Part shown: positions 47,189 to 58,163 of the stretch, in pieces | Layout: each line of letters opens with the position of its first letter | Position numbering within the stretch: the stretch's first letter is position 1 | NCBI GenBank assembly: GCA_951799425.1 | Contig: OX637394.1 | Location: forward strand, 9,063,501 to 9,127,500 | Source: Ilex aquifolium | Taxonomy: Eukaryota; Streptophyta; Magnoliopsida; Aquifoliales; Aquifoliaceae | Direction: 5' to 3' | Length of the DNA stretch: 64,000 nt | The notes under the pieces: model-generated | Seen by the model: the letters and a program-made list of their open reading frames with translations, nothing else | What the model was told of the DNA's origin: nothing | Database searches by the model: none | Program-made: the position numbers and the translations under genes

Positions 47189-47957
47189 TGATAATGATAG
47201 GATTTTGGTGCGGGCTGCCCATCAAAAATCCAAAGCATCTAATGGGCCCAATGGTTACATGATAGTCCAAGTGACCCTTTTGCAGCCCATCTACTCCGCG
47301 ATAGGAATGGGTCGTAATCCAAATAAGTGAATCCAACAAAGTCCAAGTCAGCGCAATCCTACTCAGTCCTGACAAGCTCAGCAGTAAGCAGATTGGGAGC
47401 AAGGAGCTCGGTATTCACCAGATCCCGAACACCCTCCATCACGCCATGTATCCAGGGGATAGCTTCTGGATCCACCAACGAACGCATACTGACTGGAAAA
47501 GGGAATATTTGTGCACATTCCATTGAAGGATCGTGGAGATGATTTGTGTCAGAGTAACAGTCACCACTACAAGACAAAAAAGAGGGGACCACAGAATCAA
47601 CCGGGGGAAGAAAAAGATCGCAAAAACCCTAGATGATTACTTGTATATATAATACCCTCACACTATAAAAGAGGGAGATATCAGAAAAATCTGTACTCAC
47701 AAGACACTGCTCACACTAGCTCTAGGCTAAGAAAACTATTGTAAACTTCTTCTTCTTCAAGCAATATCAATCTTACGGAGCAAGAGTCTTCATTACAGTG
47801 GACGTAGCCCTGGTCTTTCGACTAGGGTGAACCACTTACATATTGTATTTGATCTAATTTCATTATCCGTTACCTCTTTGTTAACTTAAGATTTACACTA
47901 CCCTCATCTCGTTAAACATTGTTCTGGACTTGAGCTGAGCATTTTCAAGCACTATCA
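47189..47957 (+). mobile_element. Solo LTR (769 bp), family C
   Basis: Begins TGATAATGATAGG and ends GCACTATCA, with the duplication GTGAT on both sides (47184-47188 and 47958-47962). A TATA-like TATATATAATACC and CTATAAAAGAGG lie near 47645-47672, followed by a leader-like part. No internal domain remains. Ty3-like in style, but the superfamily is not proven. Confidence 0.85.
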
Positions 47958-48519
47958 GTGATCAAAAAACAGTAACATTTAAAACTAATATTATGCAAAT
48001 GTTAAATAATTTGAGTGTAATAGCAAAAAAATAATAATAATAATTTGAGTGTTACTATATCATCTTATTAATTGATGTTACTATATGTGTGTTGTATATC
48101 ATTTGAGTGTTACTAATTCATGTTACTATGTGTGATGCATTATTTTTTATCTCTTTCACGTTCATAGTCTCTCTTCAAATCCCAATGAATTCTCTGGCCA
48201 TTGTTGTAAGCACTTATAACTTTTATCAAACTGAAGCAAATATTTAAATTTGAACCAATTTGCAACACTAAATACCACAAAAAAATTCAAATAGAAATTA
48301 TCAAGAATTGATTCAAACCACCATTCAAACAATTGATTATTCAAAACACAACTAGAAAAGCATAAAAAAAATTGGATCAATATGAGTGCTTCAAAAATTA
48401 ATTTGTTCTAAAATTTCAAAAACCAAAGCGCTGATCCTCTTGAGCTCGTAGGAGCTCGGGCTTCAAGTGACTTGCACTTGCTAGACATTAAAAATGAGGA
48501 TAAGAAATCAGATATGTAG

Positions 48520-49567
48520 TGATGATGCACAAATCGGTATTGCCCAAAATCAACAGTCGAGTATATATAAGGATGTTATTAATGAGCAATAAATAGGCAA
48601 TTAATGACAAAATCAATGAGAAAACAGTAATAAGAGCAAACACATAGATTTATAATGATTCGGTCCGAGTGACCTACTCTACTCTCGGGAACGGCAGCGG
48701 TGGCCGAAACTCTTTATTGATGAATAAAAGTCACCGGGAGAGTATTCTCCGGGGGAATTACAGTGCTTTGGGAGAGAGAGAGAGAGCAATGTGTGTGGAG
48801 AGATGTGTGAGGTCTCAAGGTCATAAGGTGATGCCCCCTATGTGGAGAGGGCTTACATTATATAGGTTGGGAGAGGCGGTCACTACTATTTTGGTAAGTA
48901 CAGTTATGGTAGGATTAGATATCCATGCGTATCCCGATATTCTTTCCCCCGGGTCCCTATTTCATCGGAGGAAAATCCTGAGTTGGGTTGGACCTGATCC
49001 TAAGCTTGGACTTGAGTTGGAGTGACAAAGTCAAGAGGCGAAGGAGAACAGGAGGGCCAGCCTTTGGGCGGCGCCTGGGCTTGGGTGACCCTTGGGCGGC
49101 GCCTCTTGGTGCTTTTTGGCGTTGGCTCCTTGGTCTCTTTTGGGCATGGCGAGTTTGGGCTCCTTTTTTGATATTGAATATTGGGGCCCCTCTTGGTTTA
49201 TTTTAATTGGGCCTGCTTGACTTATTGGGCTTAGCCTAGTTAAATTCGGGTCCATCATTTGCCCTCCATACCCCAAGACCTCACACATCTCTCCACACAC
49301 ATTGCTCTCTCTCTCTCAAAGCACTGTAATTCCCCTAGAGAATACTCTCCCGATGACTTTTATTCATCAATAAAGAGCTTCGGCCACCGCTGCCGTTCCC
49401 GAGAGTAGAGTAGGTCACCCGAACCGAACCACTATAAATCTATGTGTTTGCTGTTATTACTGTTTTCTGATTGATTTTCTCATTGATTGTTTATTTATTG
49501 CTCATTAATTACATCCTTACATATACTCGACTGTTGATTTTGCGCAATACCGATTTGTGCATCATCA
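48520..49567. mobile_element. Palindromic LTR-like element (1048 bp)
   Basis: Ends TGATGATGCACAAATCGG and CCGATTTGTGCATCATCA are perfect inverted repeats, flanked by TGTAG (48515-48519 and 49568-49572). About 300 bp at each end (48520-48825 and 49262-49567) are near-perfect reverse complements, and the 440-bp middle is unique. TG...CA ends and a 5-bp duplication are LTR-like, but such long inverted arms are not typical of an LTR. No protein domain is found; the open frames in it are shadows of the palindrome. Confidence 0.7.
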
Positions 49568-49929
49568 TGTAGAACCATGTGAAGGGTAAAACAATAATTT
49601 AAAAAAAAAAAGGTGTACTTAAACTCATCAAAGTTCGTCATGATGATATACTTAAAGCCAAATAAATTTAAGGTCTATATTTAAATCCTTAAAAATATCT
49701 CTTATTGGACTCACCTCCAATTTTTGTAATATAAGTATAAGTTGGGGAAATTGCAGTTATAGCTCTTCTAATTTACTATATCTTCAAAGACACTCATTTC
49801 TTATCCAAAATATTACTAATATCCCTTCTAGTATATATTTAAACATCACTTATACCCTTATTGTTAAACCACCATTTCTATCAAAAAAAATTCATCTAAA
49901 ATACCAAAATTACCACTACATAAATCTCA

Positions 49930-50520
49930 AATAATTTTTTTACATAAAATTCGATTAAATTTGAGTCGATTAAAATTTATTTTTTACATATTAAAATATA
50001 AGCTGATTAAAATTTATTTTTCTACATATTAAAATTTAAAACCGATTAAAATTCGATTCGAGCTGATTAAATTTTATTTTTTCTACTTATTAAAATTCGA
50101 GCATATTTTTGGAGCTGAAAGAACTGCAGAGACAGTTAACCGGATAGGGCATACTTGACAAGAGATAGACACATGCGGAAAATTTCTTTTTTTGAGCATT
50201 AAAATTTGAGCCAATTTGAGCTCAACATGAGCTATTAGCGCTGATTAAAATTCGATTTGATTCGATTCGATTCGAGTCGAGTCGAGTCGATTAAAATTTA
50301 TATTTTTAACTTATTAAAATTCGTGCTAATTAAAATTCGATTCAAGTTGATTAGAATTCATTTTTTACGTATTAAAATTTGAGTCAATTAAAATTCATAT
50401 TTTTTTACGTATCAAAATTCGGGCCTATTAAAATTCAATTTTAATTGATTAAAGTTTGATTCGAGCCGATTAAAAATGAATTTTAATCGGCTAGAATTTT
50501 AATACGTAAAAAAATTTATA
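49930..50520. repeat. Degenerate GATTAAAATTCGA repeat array
   Basis: Around fifteen variants of GATTAAAATT(C/T)GA(T/G)TCGAG, in places complementary to each other, with an inner GATTCGATTCGATTCGAG microsatellite near 50260. No ends or duplications. Confidence 0.7.
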
Positions 50521-50721
50521 AAAATTGAGGGGGTCTCATTGAAGATATACCTATCTAGTGGAAAATATATCATGTGTAATTTAATAAAATTTTATTCTAG
50601 TTAAAGCTTAAGTGAAGATTCAAAAAATAAAAAGAGTGTTCTTAAAGATATGATAAAATAGAATGAGTGGGACTAAAATTTTCTCATATAAGAACTTCGA
50701 AACGGTATCCATCACAATGAC

Positions 50722-50985
50722 AAAATCTGGAAAAAATATTGGTTGTAACTGTTATACTATATCAGCAGTGTCACGTGGTGTAACAGTCAATTAATAGGTA
50801 GACAAATAAGTCAATGGATGTCACTCAAACTCTTAACTACCTAGCCATGTGATATATAATCATCTCAACGATAGAAAGTGAGTCTTATTTTACTCTTTTT
50901 ATTATTTTCTTATTAGATAATTACACTATATCAATACTACTGATATCATATAACGGTTACCTCCAATATTTACTCCAAAATGTGG
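50722..50985. mobile_element. MITE, family M3, copy 1
   Basis: Left end AAATATTGGTTGTAACTGTT and right end AACGGTTACCTCCAATATTT are inverted repeats, with an extra match ATACTATATCAGCAGTG / ACTACTGATATCATAT. The same family is found split around the Harbinger element at 53127. Confidence 0.65.
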
Positions 50986-52133
50986 CTCTAGCCCATTCGA
51001 AAGGGCCAACAGGTCCAACTGAGTGAGAATAGATCCAACTTAACTGTTTTTCCTCGAAGAAAAAGGAAGTTGTCACCGTTTGATAACTCTGTATCCTTTC
51101 ATGTTCTCACACTTTTTTGGGGGTTTATTTGGAAATTTGACATTAAATTTTTCTGTCCTTTAATAAAAATAAAATGAAATTATATTTGGTATTATTTAGT
51201 ATAACGCCCCGTTTTCGAGACACGTTATTTGATTAAATTAATCGATCACAATAAACCACAAATATTTCCGAATATAGAGACAAAACTCTAATTGCCTAAA
51301 TAAATTTATAATCATAATTTTGATCTCCAAATACCAATAAAAATTAAAAATTATATAAAATTCGTCCATCTTCGATTCCTCAAATATCAACTTTGGTCAT
51401 TCCCTCCGAGATTATCCTGAAAAAAATATTAAAAGCGGGGAAGTATATAATATGACAGGAAACAATATGCTCAATGAGAAAAATATGAATGACCAAATAC
51501 CAATTAATTCAGATGATAAGGATCATGGATAACGAAATCAAGAATCACATTCGACAGGCCACATAACTCAATTGCTATCAAATATAACCTCATACTCGAC
51601 TTCTCTTGGTGACATGACAAGTGATATTTGAGCATATAAATCCGTACTCATAATAACTAATCACACCCCGCAGGGCTGTAATCACAATCGCATCCCGCAT
51701 GACCCATAATCACATTTCACCAATTATGTTCTAAGTACACTTCGTACATGTACCATTCAATTCCAAAATATATTTCAACCAATAAAAATATCAGAATTTC
51801 GTATCAATCAGAATAATCAATATGAATACCAATTTCAAATAATCAAATAACACTCTTTGCAAAGAGATTTAAAAGACAGAAGCATATTGTATACTACCTC
51901 GTACCTCCAAATCATGAATGACTCTAACAGATGTGAAATTCGAAGTATCATGAACAAAATAATCAAATTTGATAACAACTTAAAATAAAATCACTGCTCA
52001 ATATTTTACCCTAAAATCTCAGAAGTTGTTTTTTTCATTCTATCTCTCTCTCCCCTTCTTTCTCTTTTTTTTTCGTCCCCTTATTTCTCCTGCCTTTGCT
52101 CATTGTCGAAGTGAGCTATTTATAACCCAACAG

Positions 52134-52424
52134 TAATGCTATGCTGACCAAAATTTGGGACTAAATAAATAGTTCAAATGACATGACAGTTGATGATATG
52201 ACAACATTAACTGTCATGTCATTTCTTTTCTCTGTTTTTTTTATTTTGTCTATGCGTGTTAGGAAAGCGGAGAAGACGAAAAGATTTTGTCCCATCTGTC
52301 CTTGATTTGGAGAAGACAAAAAGATTTTACTGATATGACAATTAACTTTGTCATATCAGCAACTATCATATCATTTAGGATCTTTATTTGATCCTTAATT
52401 TTAATCATCATAACATTACTCATA
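52134..52424. mobile_element. MITE nested in the second family-A LTR
   Basis: This roughly 290-bp block is absent from the family-A LTR at 9008. It has ends GTAATGCTATG and CATAACATTAC, and inside it TGACATGACAGTTGATGATATGAC is partly complementary to ATATGACAATTAACTTTGTC. Confidence 0.55.
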
Positions 52425-52746
52425 GCCCAAAGTCAGGCTACCCACATCACTTGTGAGGTATTCTCCTGATGTCATCATGGACATTTGTACATCCTCTTGT
52501 CCACATCTCTTTTTTTTTTTTTTTTTTACACTTACAATATTTGCACGTTTTTAATTTAGTCATTCCTTTTCATAGGCACTTGTCATCTAGAAGTATCACT
52601 TATAGATATATATCAAATGCGACACATATGTTATTCATTTATTATACTATTTAGATATGACCATTATGAAATTTGACCTATATTATAATCATTCGACTCG
52701 TTTTCACGTGAAGAGCCCATATTTAAGGTCCATTTGTTCATTTTAA

Positions 52747-52756
<10 letters not shown>

Positions 52757-52794
<38 letters not shown>

Positions 52795-52803
52795 ATATAT
52801 ATT
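52757..52803. repeat. (AT)n microsatellite
   Basis: Long AT run with one TT interruption, within the family-A LTR. Confidence 0.9.
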
Positions 52804-53547
52804 TATTAAAATAACCCTCAATTATATAGAATCATAATTGATGACCTAATTAACGTGTTAATGATTAATTTATATACGGGTCGTCACATTTAGACTTCTA
52901 CTCTATACAAAAATATTAGATGTAACGGCGACATCACATCATCAATATCACGTGGTATTACCAACTAAGTGATAGAATACCAAGTGAACTTAGTGGACTC
53001 TACTATTTTAATAACTACCAATAATCACCTTTGTTATTTTGAAACAGTGGAGTTCATTAATCATATTTGTTGTTTTATAATTAGTTGATAATATCACGTG
53101 ACATTGATAACATAGTATCGCTGTTAGAGCATCTCCAAGAAGGCTATCTAAAATAGCTACTCAAAATATATTAAAATATTATATTATCTATTTTAGCTAA
53201 CCACTTTTTCAAAGTCATTCCAACAATGCTATCTATTTTAGCTATCCACTTCAACTAACTTTAACTAACTTTCAATAATAAAATCTAAAATACTATGTAG
53301 TATGTCATGTCATCACCATATTGATGACATCACATGCTGATGTGTTATGCCACGTCATCAAAATTTTAAATTTTTTATTTTTATTAATAACGGTCATATT
53401 TACAACGGTCACGAAATTCAAAATTTTTAAATTTGAATATTTGCAACGGTCATATTTTTGGATATGTATAAATAGGATCTTCCATCTCTCATTGTCATAC
53501 ACCTCAAATCTATTTATTGGCATTACACTCTTCTTTGTGTTTATGTT

Positions 53548-54837
53548 ATGGCTCGCCATCCTGCAATGAACATGATTCTTAACGATTCTGACTCCGATGA
53601 TGAATTGGAGATGATAACAATTTGTGCTATTGAAATGAACAAACTCAATAGCAAGGAAAGCTCTGGTGTACGTCGTGGTTCCATTCAAGGTCATTAAGAT
53701 ATTTTTCGCAATCGAGTTCAAGGGCACGAGAGGCTGTATCGTGATTATTTTGTTGAACCGCCTATCTATCCCCCAAATTTATTTCGAAGAAGGTTTCGAA
53801 TGAATCGAACTCTTTTCCTTTGTATGCTATTCATGGTGGAAAATTATGATCCATATTTTGTCCAAAAAAAAAATGCTGCTGGAATTACTGGCTTGTCTTC
53901 CCTTCAAAAGATGACAGCCGCCATAAGGATGTTTGCTTATGGAGTTGCAGCAGATGCTATTGATGATTATGTGAAGATTGGTGAAAGCACTACAATCGAA
54001 AGTTTAAAAAGATTTGTGAGGGCGGTAGTAGCAATTTTTTCCAATGAATATCTCAGGTCATCAAACAACGATGACATTGCTAGATTATTAGCAATGAATA
54101 CCAATCGTGGGTTTCCTGGGATGTTGGATAGCATTGATTGTATGCATTGGAAATGGAAGAATTGTCCAACAGCATGGAAATGTATGTATTCTGGTCACGT
54201 CCATGAACCAACAATTATTTTGGAGGCGGTCGCTTCATATGATCTGTGGATTTGACATGCCTTTTTTGGGTTACTTGGATCTTATAATGATATCAACGTA
54301 CTAGAACGTTCTTCTGTTTTTGTTCTCCTTTCAGAAGATCGGGCTCTTCCAGCCAATTTCTCAGTCAACGGAAACGATTATACAATGGGGTATTACCTTG
54401 CTGATGGTATATATCCAAAATGGGCAACATTTGTCAAAACAATTACATCTCCAAAAGGCAATAAGCAAATACATTTTGCAAAATCTCAAGAGTCAGCAAG
54501 AAAAGATGTTGAGCGAGCATTTGGAGTGCTCCAAACACGATTTGCTATAGTGCGTGGACCAACACGTTTATGGAAACTTGAAGTGCTTAAAGATATTATG
54601 AAGGCATGCATAATATTACATAACATGATTGTCGAGAATGAGCGAAACGCTAATAAGTTGGACTTTACTTATGATACAATGGATGAGAGTCCCACTGCCA
54701 CAGTCATACCTGAACGGAGTTCAGAACTACTCCAATTTATTAATACTCAACATTGTATTAGAGACAAAGAAACTCATTCCAAACTCCAAGCTGATCTAGT
54801 TGAGTATCAGTGGAATATGCATAGAAATTACTAGGCA
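53548..54837 (+). pseudogene. PIF/Harbinger transposase (DDE_Tnp_4), two in-frame stops
   Basis: One continuous frame of 429 codons from ATG at 53548 to TAG at 54835. It is broken only by TAA at 53695 and TGA at 54253, with no frameshift. The DDE catalytic residues are visible: Asp in GMLDSIDCMHW, Asp in SYNDINVLERS, and Glu in KDVERAFGVLQ. The N-terminal part (RRRFRMNRTLF, LQKMTAAIRMFAYGVAADA) is the DNA-binding helix region typical of PIF transposases. The second stop replaces the Trp of the conserved WIWHAFFG motif (TGG to TGA). The enzyme would cut and paste elements with GAGCATCTCC ends at TWA sites. It is very recently dead, or still carried as an allele elsewhere. Confidence 0.9.
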
Positions 54838-55468
54838 CTATTTAAGCAAATGTTATTACAGTACTTGTACCATGATTACTACTATTTAAATTTGTTTGTC
54901 TATTAATAAAAAAGAATTACATCTTCTTTCCCAATATTTCCATTTGGCGGCGTTGATAATATTCAGCTTGCAACGGAGGCATGCAACTCGTATCCATCGA
55001 CATTAAGACAATTTGATTACTCAAATGACTAAGCTTAGCTGCATCTATCACTAATTTCAAGACAATTTGATTACACAATCTGTTATGTGTTATTGATTAC
55101 ATGGAAAGAATATTAAAAACTCCACCACTAATTTCAAGTACATTGTTATATTATATCCTATTGAGTTGATATCCCACATTTCTAAACTTGAAGCATCAAT
55201 GATCCAAAATAAAAAAAATTATACCCTCTTCTCCAAAGTTTACAAGGTGTGTGGATTATTAGTGGCAATTACACTCGGCTAAACCCAGTCAAATTCCTGA
55301 GTCATGGTTTCAATTCCTTGACTGAGCAATTAGATTCATATTCACCTCTTTCTCACTATTTTCCTAGCAAACAAATACTTGTGAAGACAAAAATGTTTTG
55401 GTGAACACACAAAGGCACACATTTTTTACATCCTAAATAATATTCCAACATTTTCTAGGCAACCAAAC

Positions 55469-55861
55469 TTAAATTAGTTTGTCATCAAATGAATAACCAG
55501 TGCTGAAACAAAGAGCCTCCCACACGAGGATATGCATATACATAGAGAATTGGACTATTTGAGGGTACCTTTGGATTTGGGTTTTCCAAGATTGGAGCAA
55601 AGACTCAGCCTTTTCAGATTCATCAATTGTGGGTAATTGTGGGGCCAACAAATCGAGCTTGAACTGCAATGATGTGAGCAAATTCAAGTCATCTTGAGCC
55701 AGGCTATTCAATCTTGGCAGTGAATTCTTTTCCTCTATGTTAGATCTTAGTCCAGATTTGCTATACTCTGAGATTGATTTTATGTGTTCCTGGGTTTTAT
55801 GGTATGTTTCTTCCCATTCTTTCTTTGCCTCCTTAACTTCCTCAACTACCTTGTCCATTAG
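55469..55861 (-). pseudogene. Captured exon 1 of a SEC20-like SNARE gene
   Basis: On the minus strand an open frame reads MDKVVEEVKEAKKEWEETYH, then EKNSLPRLNSLAQDDLNLL and SLQFKLDLLAPQLP, ending SWKTQIQ at a splice-donor-like CAAAG|GTACCC (about 55568), after which the frame runs on into apparent intron sequence. I recognise this from memory as the N-terminus of plant SEC20 (BNIP1 family), an ER Q-SNARE in Golgi-to-ER retrograde transport. The remainder of the gene (second coiled coil, SNARE helix, membrane anchor) is absent. The piece kept its donor and some intron, so it was copied as DNA, not via RNA. Function in the transposon: none expected. Confidence 0.7.
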
Positions 55862-55941
55862 GTTGTTTTGGATACCCAAATAACACAGAAATAAGAATGG
55901 AAAGCTGCAAAGGGACTGAAGTAGAACGTGTTATAAGTGGA

Positions 55942-56032
55942 TTCCCAAACAATTTCTCATACAAACAATTCCCAAACAATTTCTCATACAAACAATTCCC
56001 AAATAATTTCTCATACAAAAATTCCCAAACAA
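55942..56032. repeat. 27-bp minisatellite in the Harbinger element
   Basis: About 3.4 copies of TTCCCAAACAATTTCTCATA followed by CAAACAA, the last copies slightly changed. Confidence 0.85.
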
Positions 56033-57314
56033 TCATAAACCAAATGCCTATGTACAAACCCAAATGCCTCAACATTAAACAATCAAAAACCCAAATGCCT
56101 ATGAACTCTATAAATACATCAGAAACTCAAATGCCTCAAAAACCCATACCGAAAATCTTTCAGACGGTGGACGGTGGAGCCTTCAACAGTCGGTGGGTGG
56201 AGCCTCAACAGTCGGTGCCTCAGTCAATCTTCGAGAGCTTCAGTCGGTTGAGCCTTCAGATTTTGAGAGCCTTCAGATTTTGAGAGCTTTCAGATTTTCA
56301 GATTTTGAAGATTTGGGAGCCTCATCACAGTCGGTTGAGCCTCAGTCGTTCGAACAAGGGAGGCGAGGGAGGCAGAGAGACGCAAAGAGTGAAGAGAGGC
56401 GAGGGAGGCAGAGAGTCTGGCGAGGGAGAGGCGCTAGCTTGATGTAGCGACTGAAATCAGGGCTATAGGAAATAGATAGCCAGATAGCTAGCGTGTTGGA
56501 GTGAAATTTAAGGGAGAAGCTATCTAAAATAGCTAAAAGGAGGGGTTTATTGAGCCTCTTGGAGATGCTCTTACATCTAATATTTACTCTTGTCACGTCC
56601 CTCCAATTTAGTGGTATTTCTCCCTATTTTATTCATTTGCCTTAAAAATAATTTATTAATAATTTTTTATCCTTAATTGATGCACACATGGTGTACAAGT
56701 GAATCATTTTAAGTTACATAATTTTGGTCTCTTGTTTTTTGGTGCACGTCATGTTAATATTTCAAATTCATGTAAACCTATTAGAAAAGATGCATCCAAG
56801 ATGAGTTATGAAGAAAAGAAATCATGAAAGTGCTCTATACATCTTAGAAGTTAAAGTTTTATCTATTAGAGTATTTTATATTAAGTTAAATTTTTTAGGT
56901 TTAATAGTATTTTTTGTCGTTAAAATATGTATTTTTTTGTCAGTATTCATTGTATCAATTTTATTGATTTGGTCAATAAATATTCAATTTATGTCACTTT
57001 GGTCTCTAATTAATAAATCCGTCAAGTTTTTTAACGGAAGTAGGTACGTGTCATTTTTTTAAACGGTATTACGTGTCCAATACACGTAATTATTTCATCA
57101 AAAACTTAACGGTCCGTCTATGTAGAGACCAATATGGCACAAATTGAATATTTTTGGTACTAAATTAATAAAATTAATATAATAAAAACTAAATTGATAA
57201 AAAAATTACATACTTTAGAGGCCAAAAATATTTTAACCTATTTTTTTACGTAAATAATTCGAATTTAAGTGACCATTTAATTGAAGTTAATGTTGGAGAT
57301 CTATATAATACTAG

Positions 57315-57470
57315 AAAAATGTTACATAACCCAAATGAAATTTAAAAGTTAAAACTCAAATGTATATCATTCCAGATGAGTGTGGGATGAGTGAGTTCTA
57401 TTAAAAAAATTAATGGGACCTACTCATTCAAAAAATGATATGTATTTAAATTATAATTGATATGTTTTTT
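57315..57470. repeat. MITE-like repeat upstream of the HSP20-like gene
   Basis: AACTCAAATGTATATCATTCCAGATGAGTGTG and its partly complementary AATGATATGTATTTAAATTAT. A related block lies at 40960-41060. Ends uncertain. Confidence 0.35.
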
Positions 57471-57689
57471 TTTTCTAGCTTTGCTCATTTCTAAATGATT
57501 CCACATCGTTATCACCAACTCCACCAAAGCAATGCCCAAGGAATAGTGCTTATCAGACGTTACCGTTACGCTCACAAACCCCCAAAAACTCCGTCTACAC
57601 TCTAGACAAACGATCCATCAAACAGACTCCGTCACCGTTTATTTTACCCTCAATGTCTTTCTTCTCTACTCTTCTCTCTCCCCTTCTCT

Positions 57690-58163
57690 AGGTGTAGATT
57701 ATTGGAGACGGTTGCTTGTGAAGATCTTCTCAGTTTTGTGGATTTAAAACAAATATTCAAAAGGTAATCCTTCTAGATCCCTCATGTGATCATCCTTTTT
57801 CTTTTGATACTCTCCCATGGCTTCTGATTTTGTAGGGTTTTTCTTCGTCATTTTCTACCATCTCTTCTGTACAGATTATTATTAGGCTTTTCCAAATTAT
57901 TCTCTCTCATCTGCTATTTAGGAACAGAAATTTATTGATCTTGGTAAGTTTATTGCCCTTTACAGTGTTGAATTGGTTTCTATACCCATTTTTGCTTTGA
58001 TTGGATTTTGAAGTTAAAGATAAGAGCATAGCTATACTAGGTTGAAATTAGGCTATTTATTGGGGATCTGTCTATATGGGAATTTTCTGAGGTGCTTTTG
58101 TTGATTTGGGTTGTCTGTAAATACTTATACTCGAGTACGGAAATAGGATAAGAGAAAAAAAAA
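57690..58163 (+). other. Leader of the HSP20-like gene, probably spliced
   Basis: CT-rich leader with a donor-like CAAAAG|GTAATCC at 57760 and several acceptor-like TTTAG sites between 57890 and 57940. Inferred from signals only. Confidence 0.4.

Larger units (their letters stand above)
51200..52888. mobile_element. Solo LTR (1689 bp), family A, second copy
   Basis: Similar throughout to 9008-10507 (TAACGCCCCGTTTTCG, AATCGATCACAATAAACCA, ATTCCCTCCGAGATTATCCTG, end GGGTCGTCACA) and flanked by TTTAG on both sides (51195-51199 and 52889-52893). It is longer than the first copy because a MITE (52134-52424) and an (AT)n run (52757-52803) lie in it. Divergence from the first copy suggests the two inserted separately and some time ago. 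Confidence 0.85.
53127..56570 (+). mobile_element. PIF/Harbinger DNA transposon (3444 bp), nearly complete
   Basis: Ends GAGCATCTCCAAGA and TCTTGGAGATGCTC-type inverted repeats (right end CTCTTGGAGATGCTC), flanked by TTA duplications (53124-53126 and 56571-56573). It holds a PIF/HARBI1-type transposase on the plus strand, a captured host exon on the minus strand, a 27-bp minisatellite and subterminal CTATCTATTTTAGCTA repeats shared with the HSP70 MITE. No second, Myb/SANT-like ORF1 of the usual Harbinger type was recognised; its place is taken by the captured exon. Confidence 0.9.
52909..56592. mobile_element. MITE, family M3, copy 2, split by a Harbinger insertion
   Basis: The left part 52909-53126 starts near ATACAAAAATATTAGATGTAAC and the right part 56574-56592 reads CATCTAATATTTACTC. 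The two are inverted repeats of each other and of the copy at 50722, and the 3.4-kb Harbinger element lies between them. Confidence 0.75.

Noticed and set aside
48669-49300. Overlapping frames of 72-118 codons in the palindromic element
   Set aside because: They mirror each other across the inverted arms and lack known domains.
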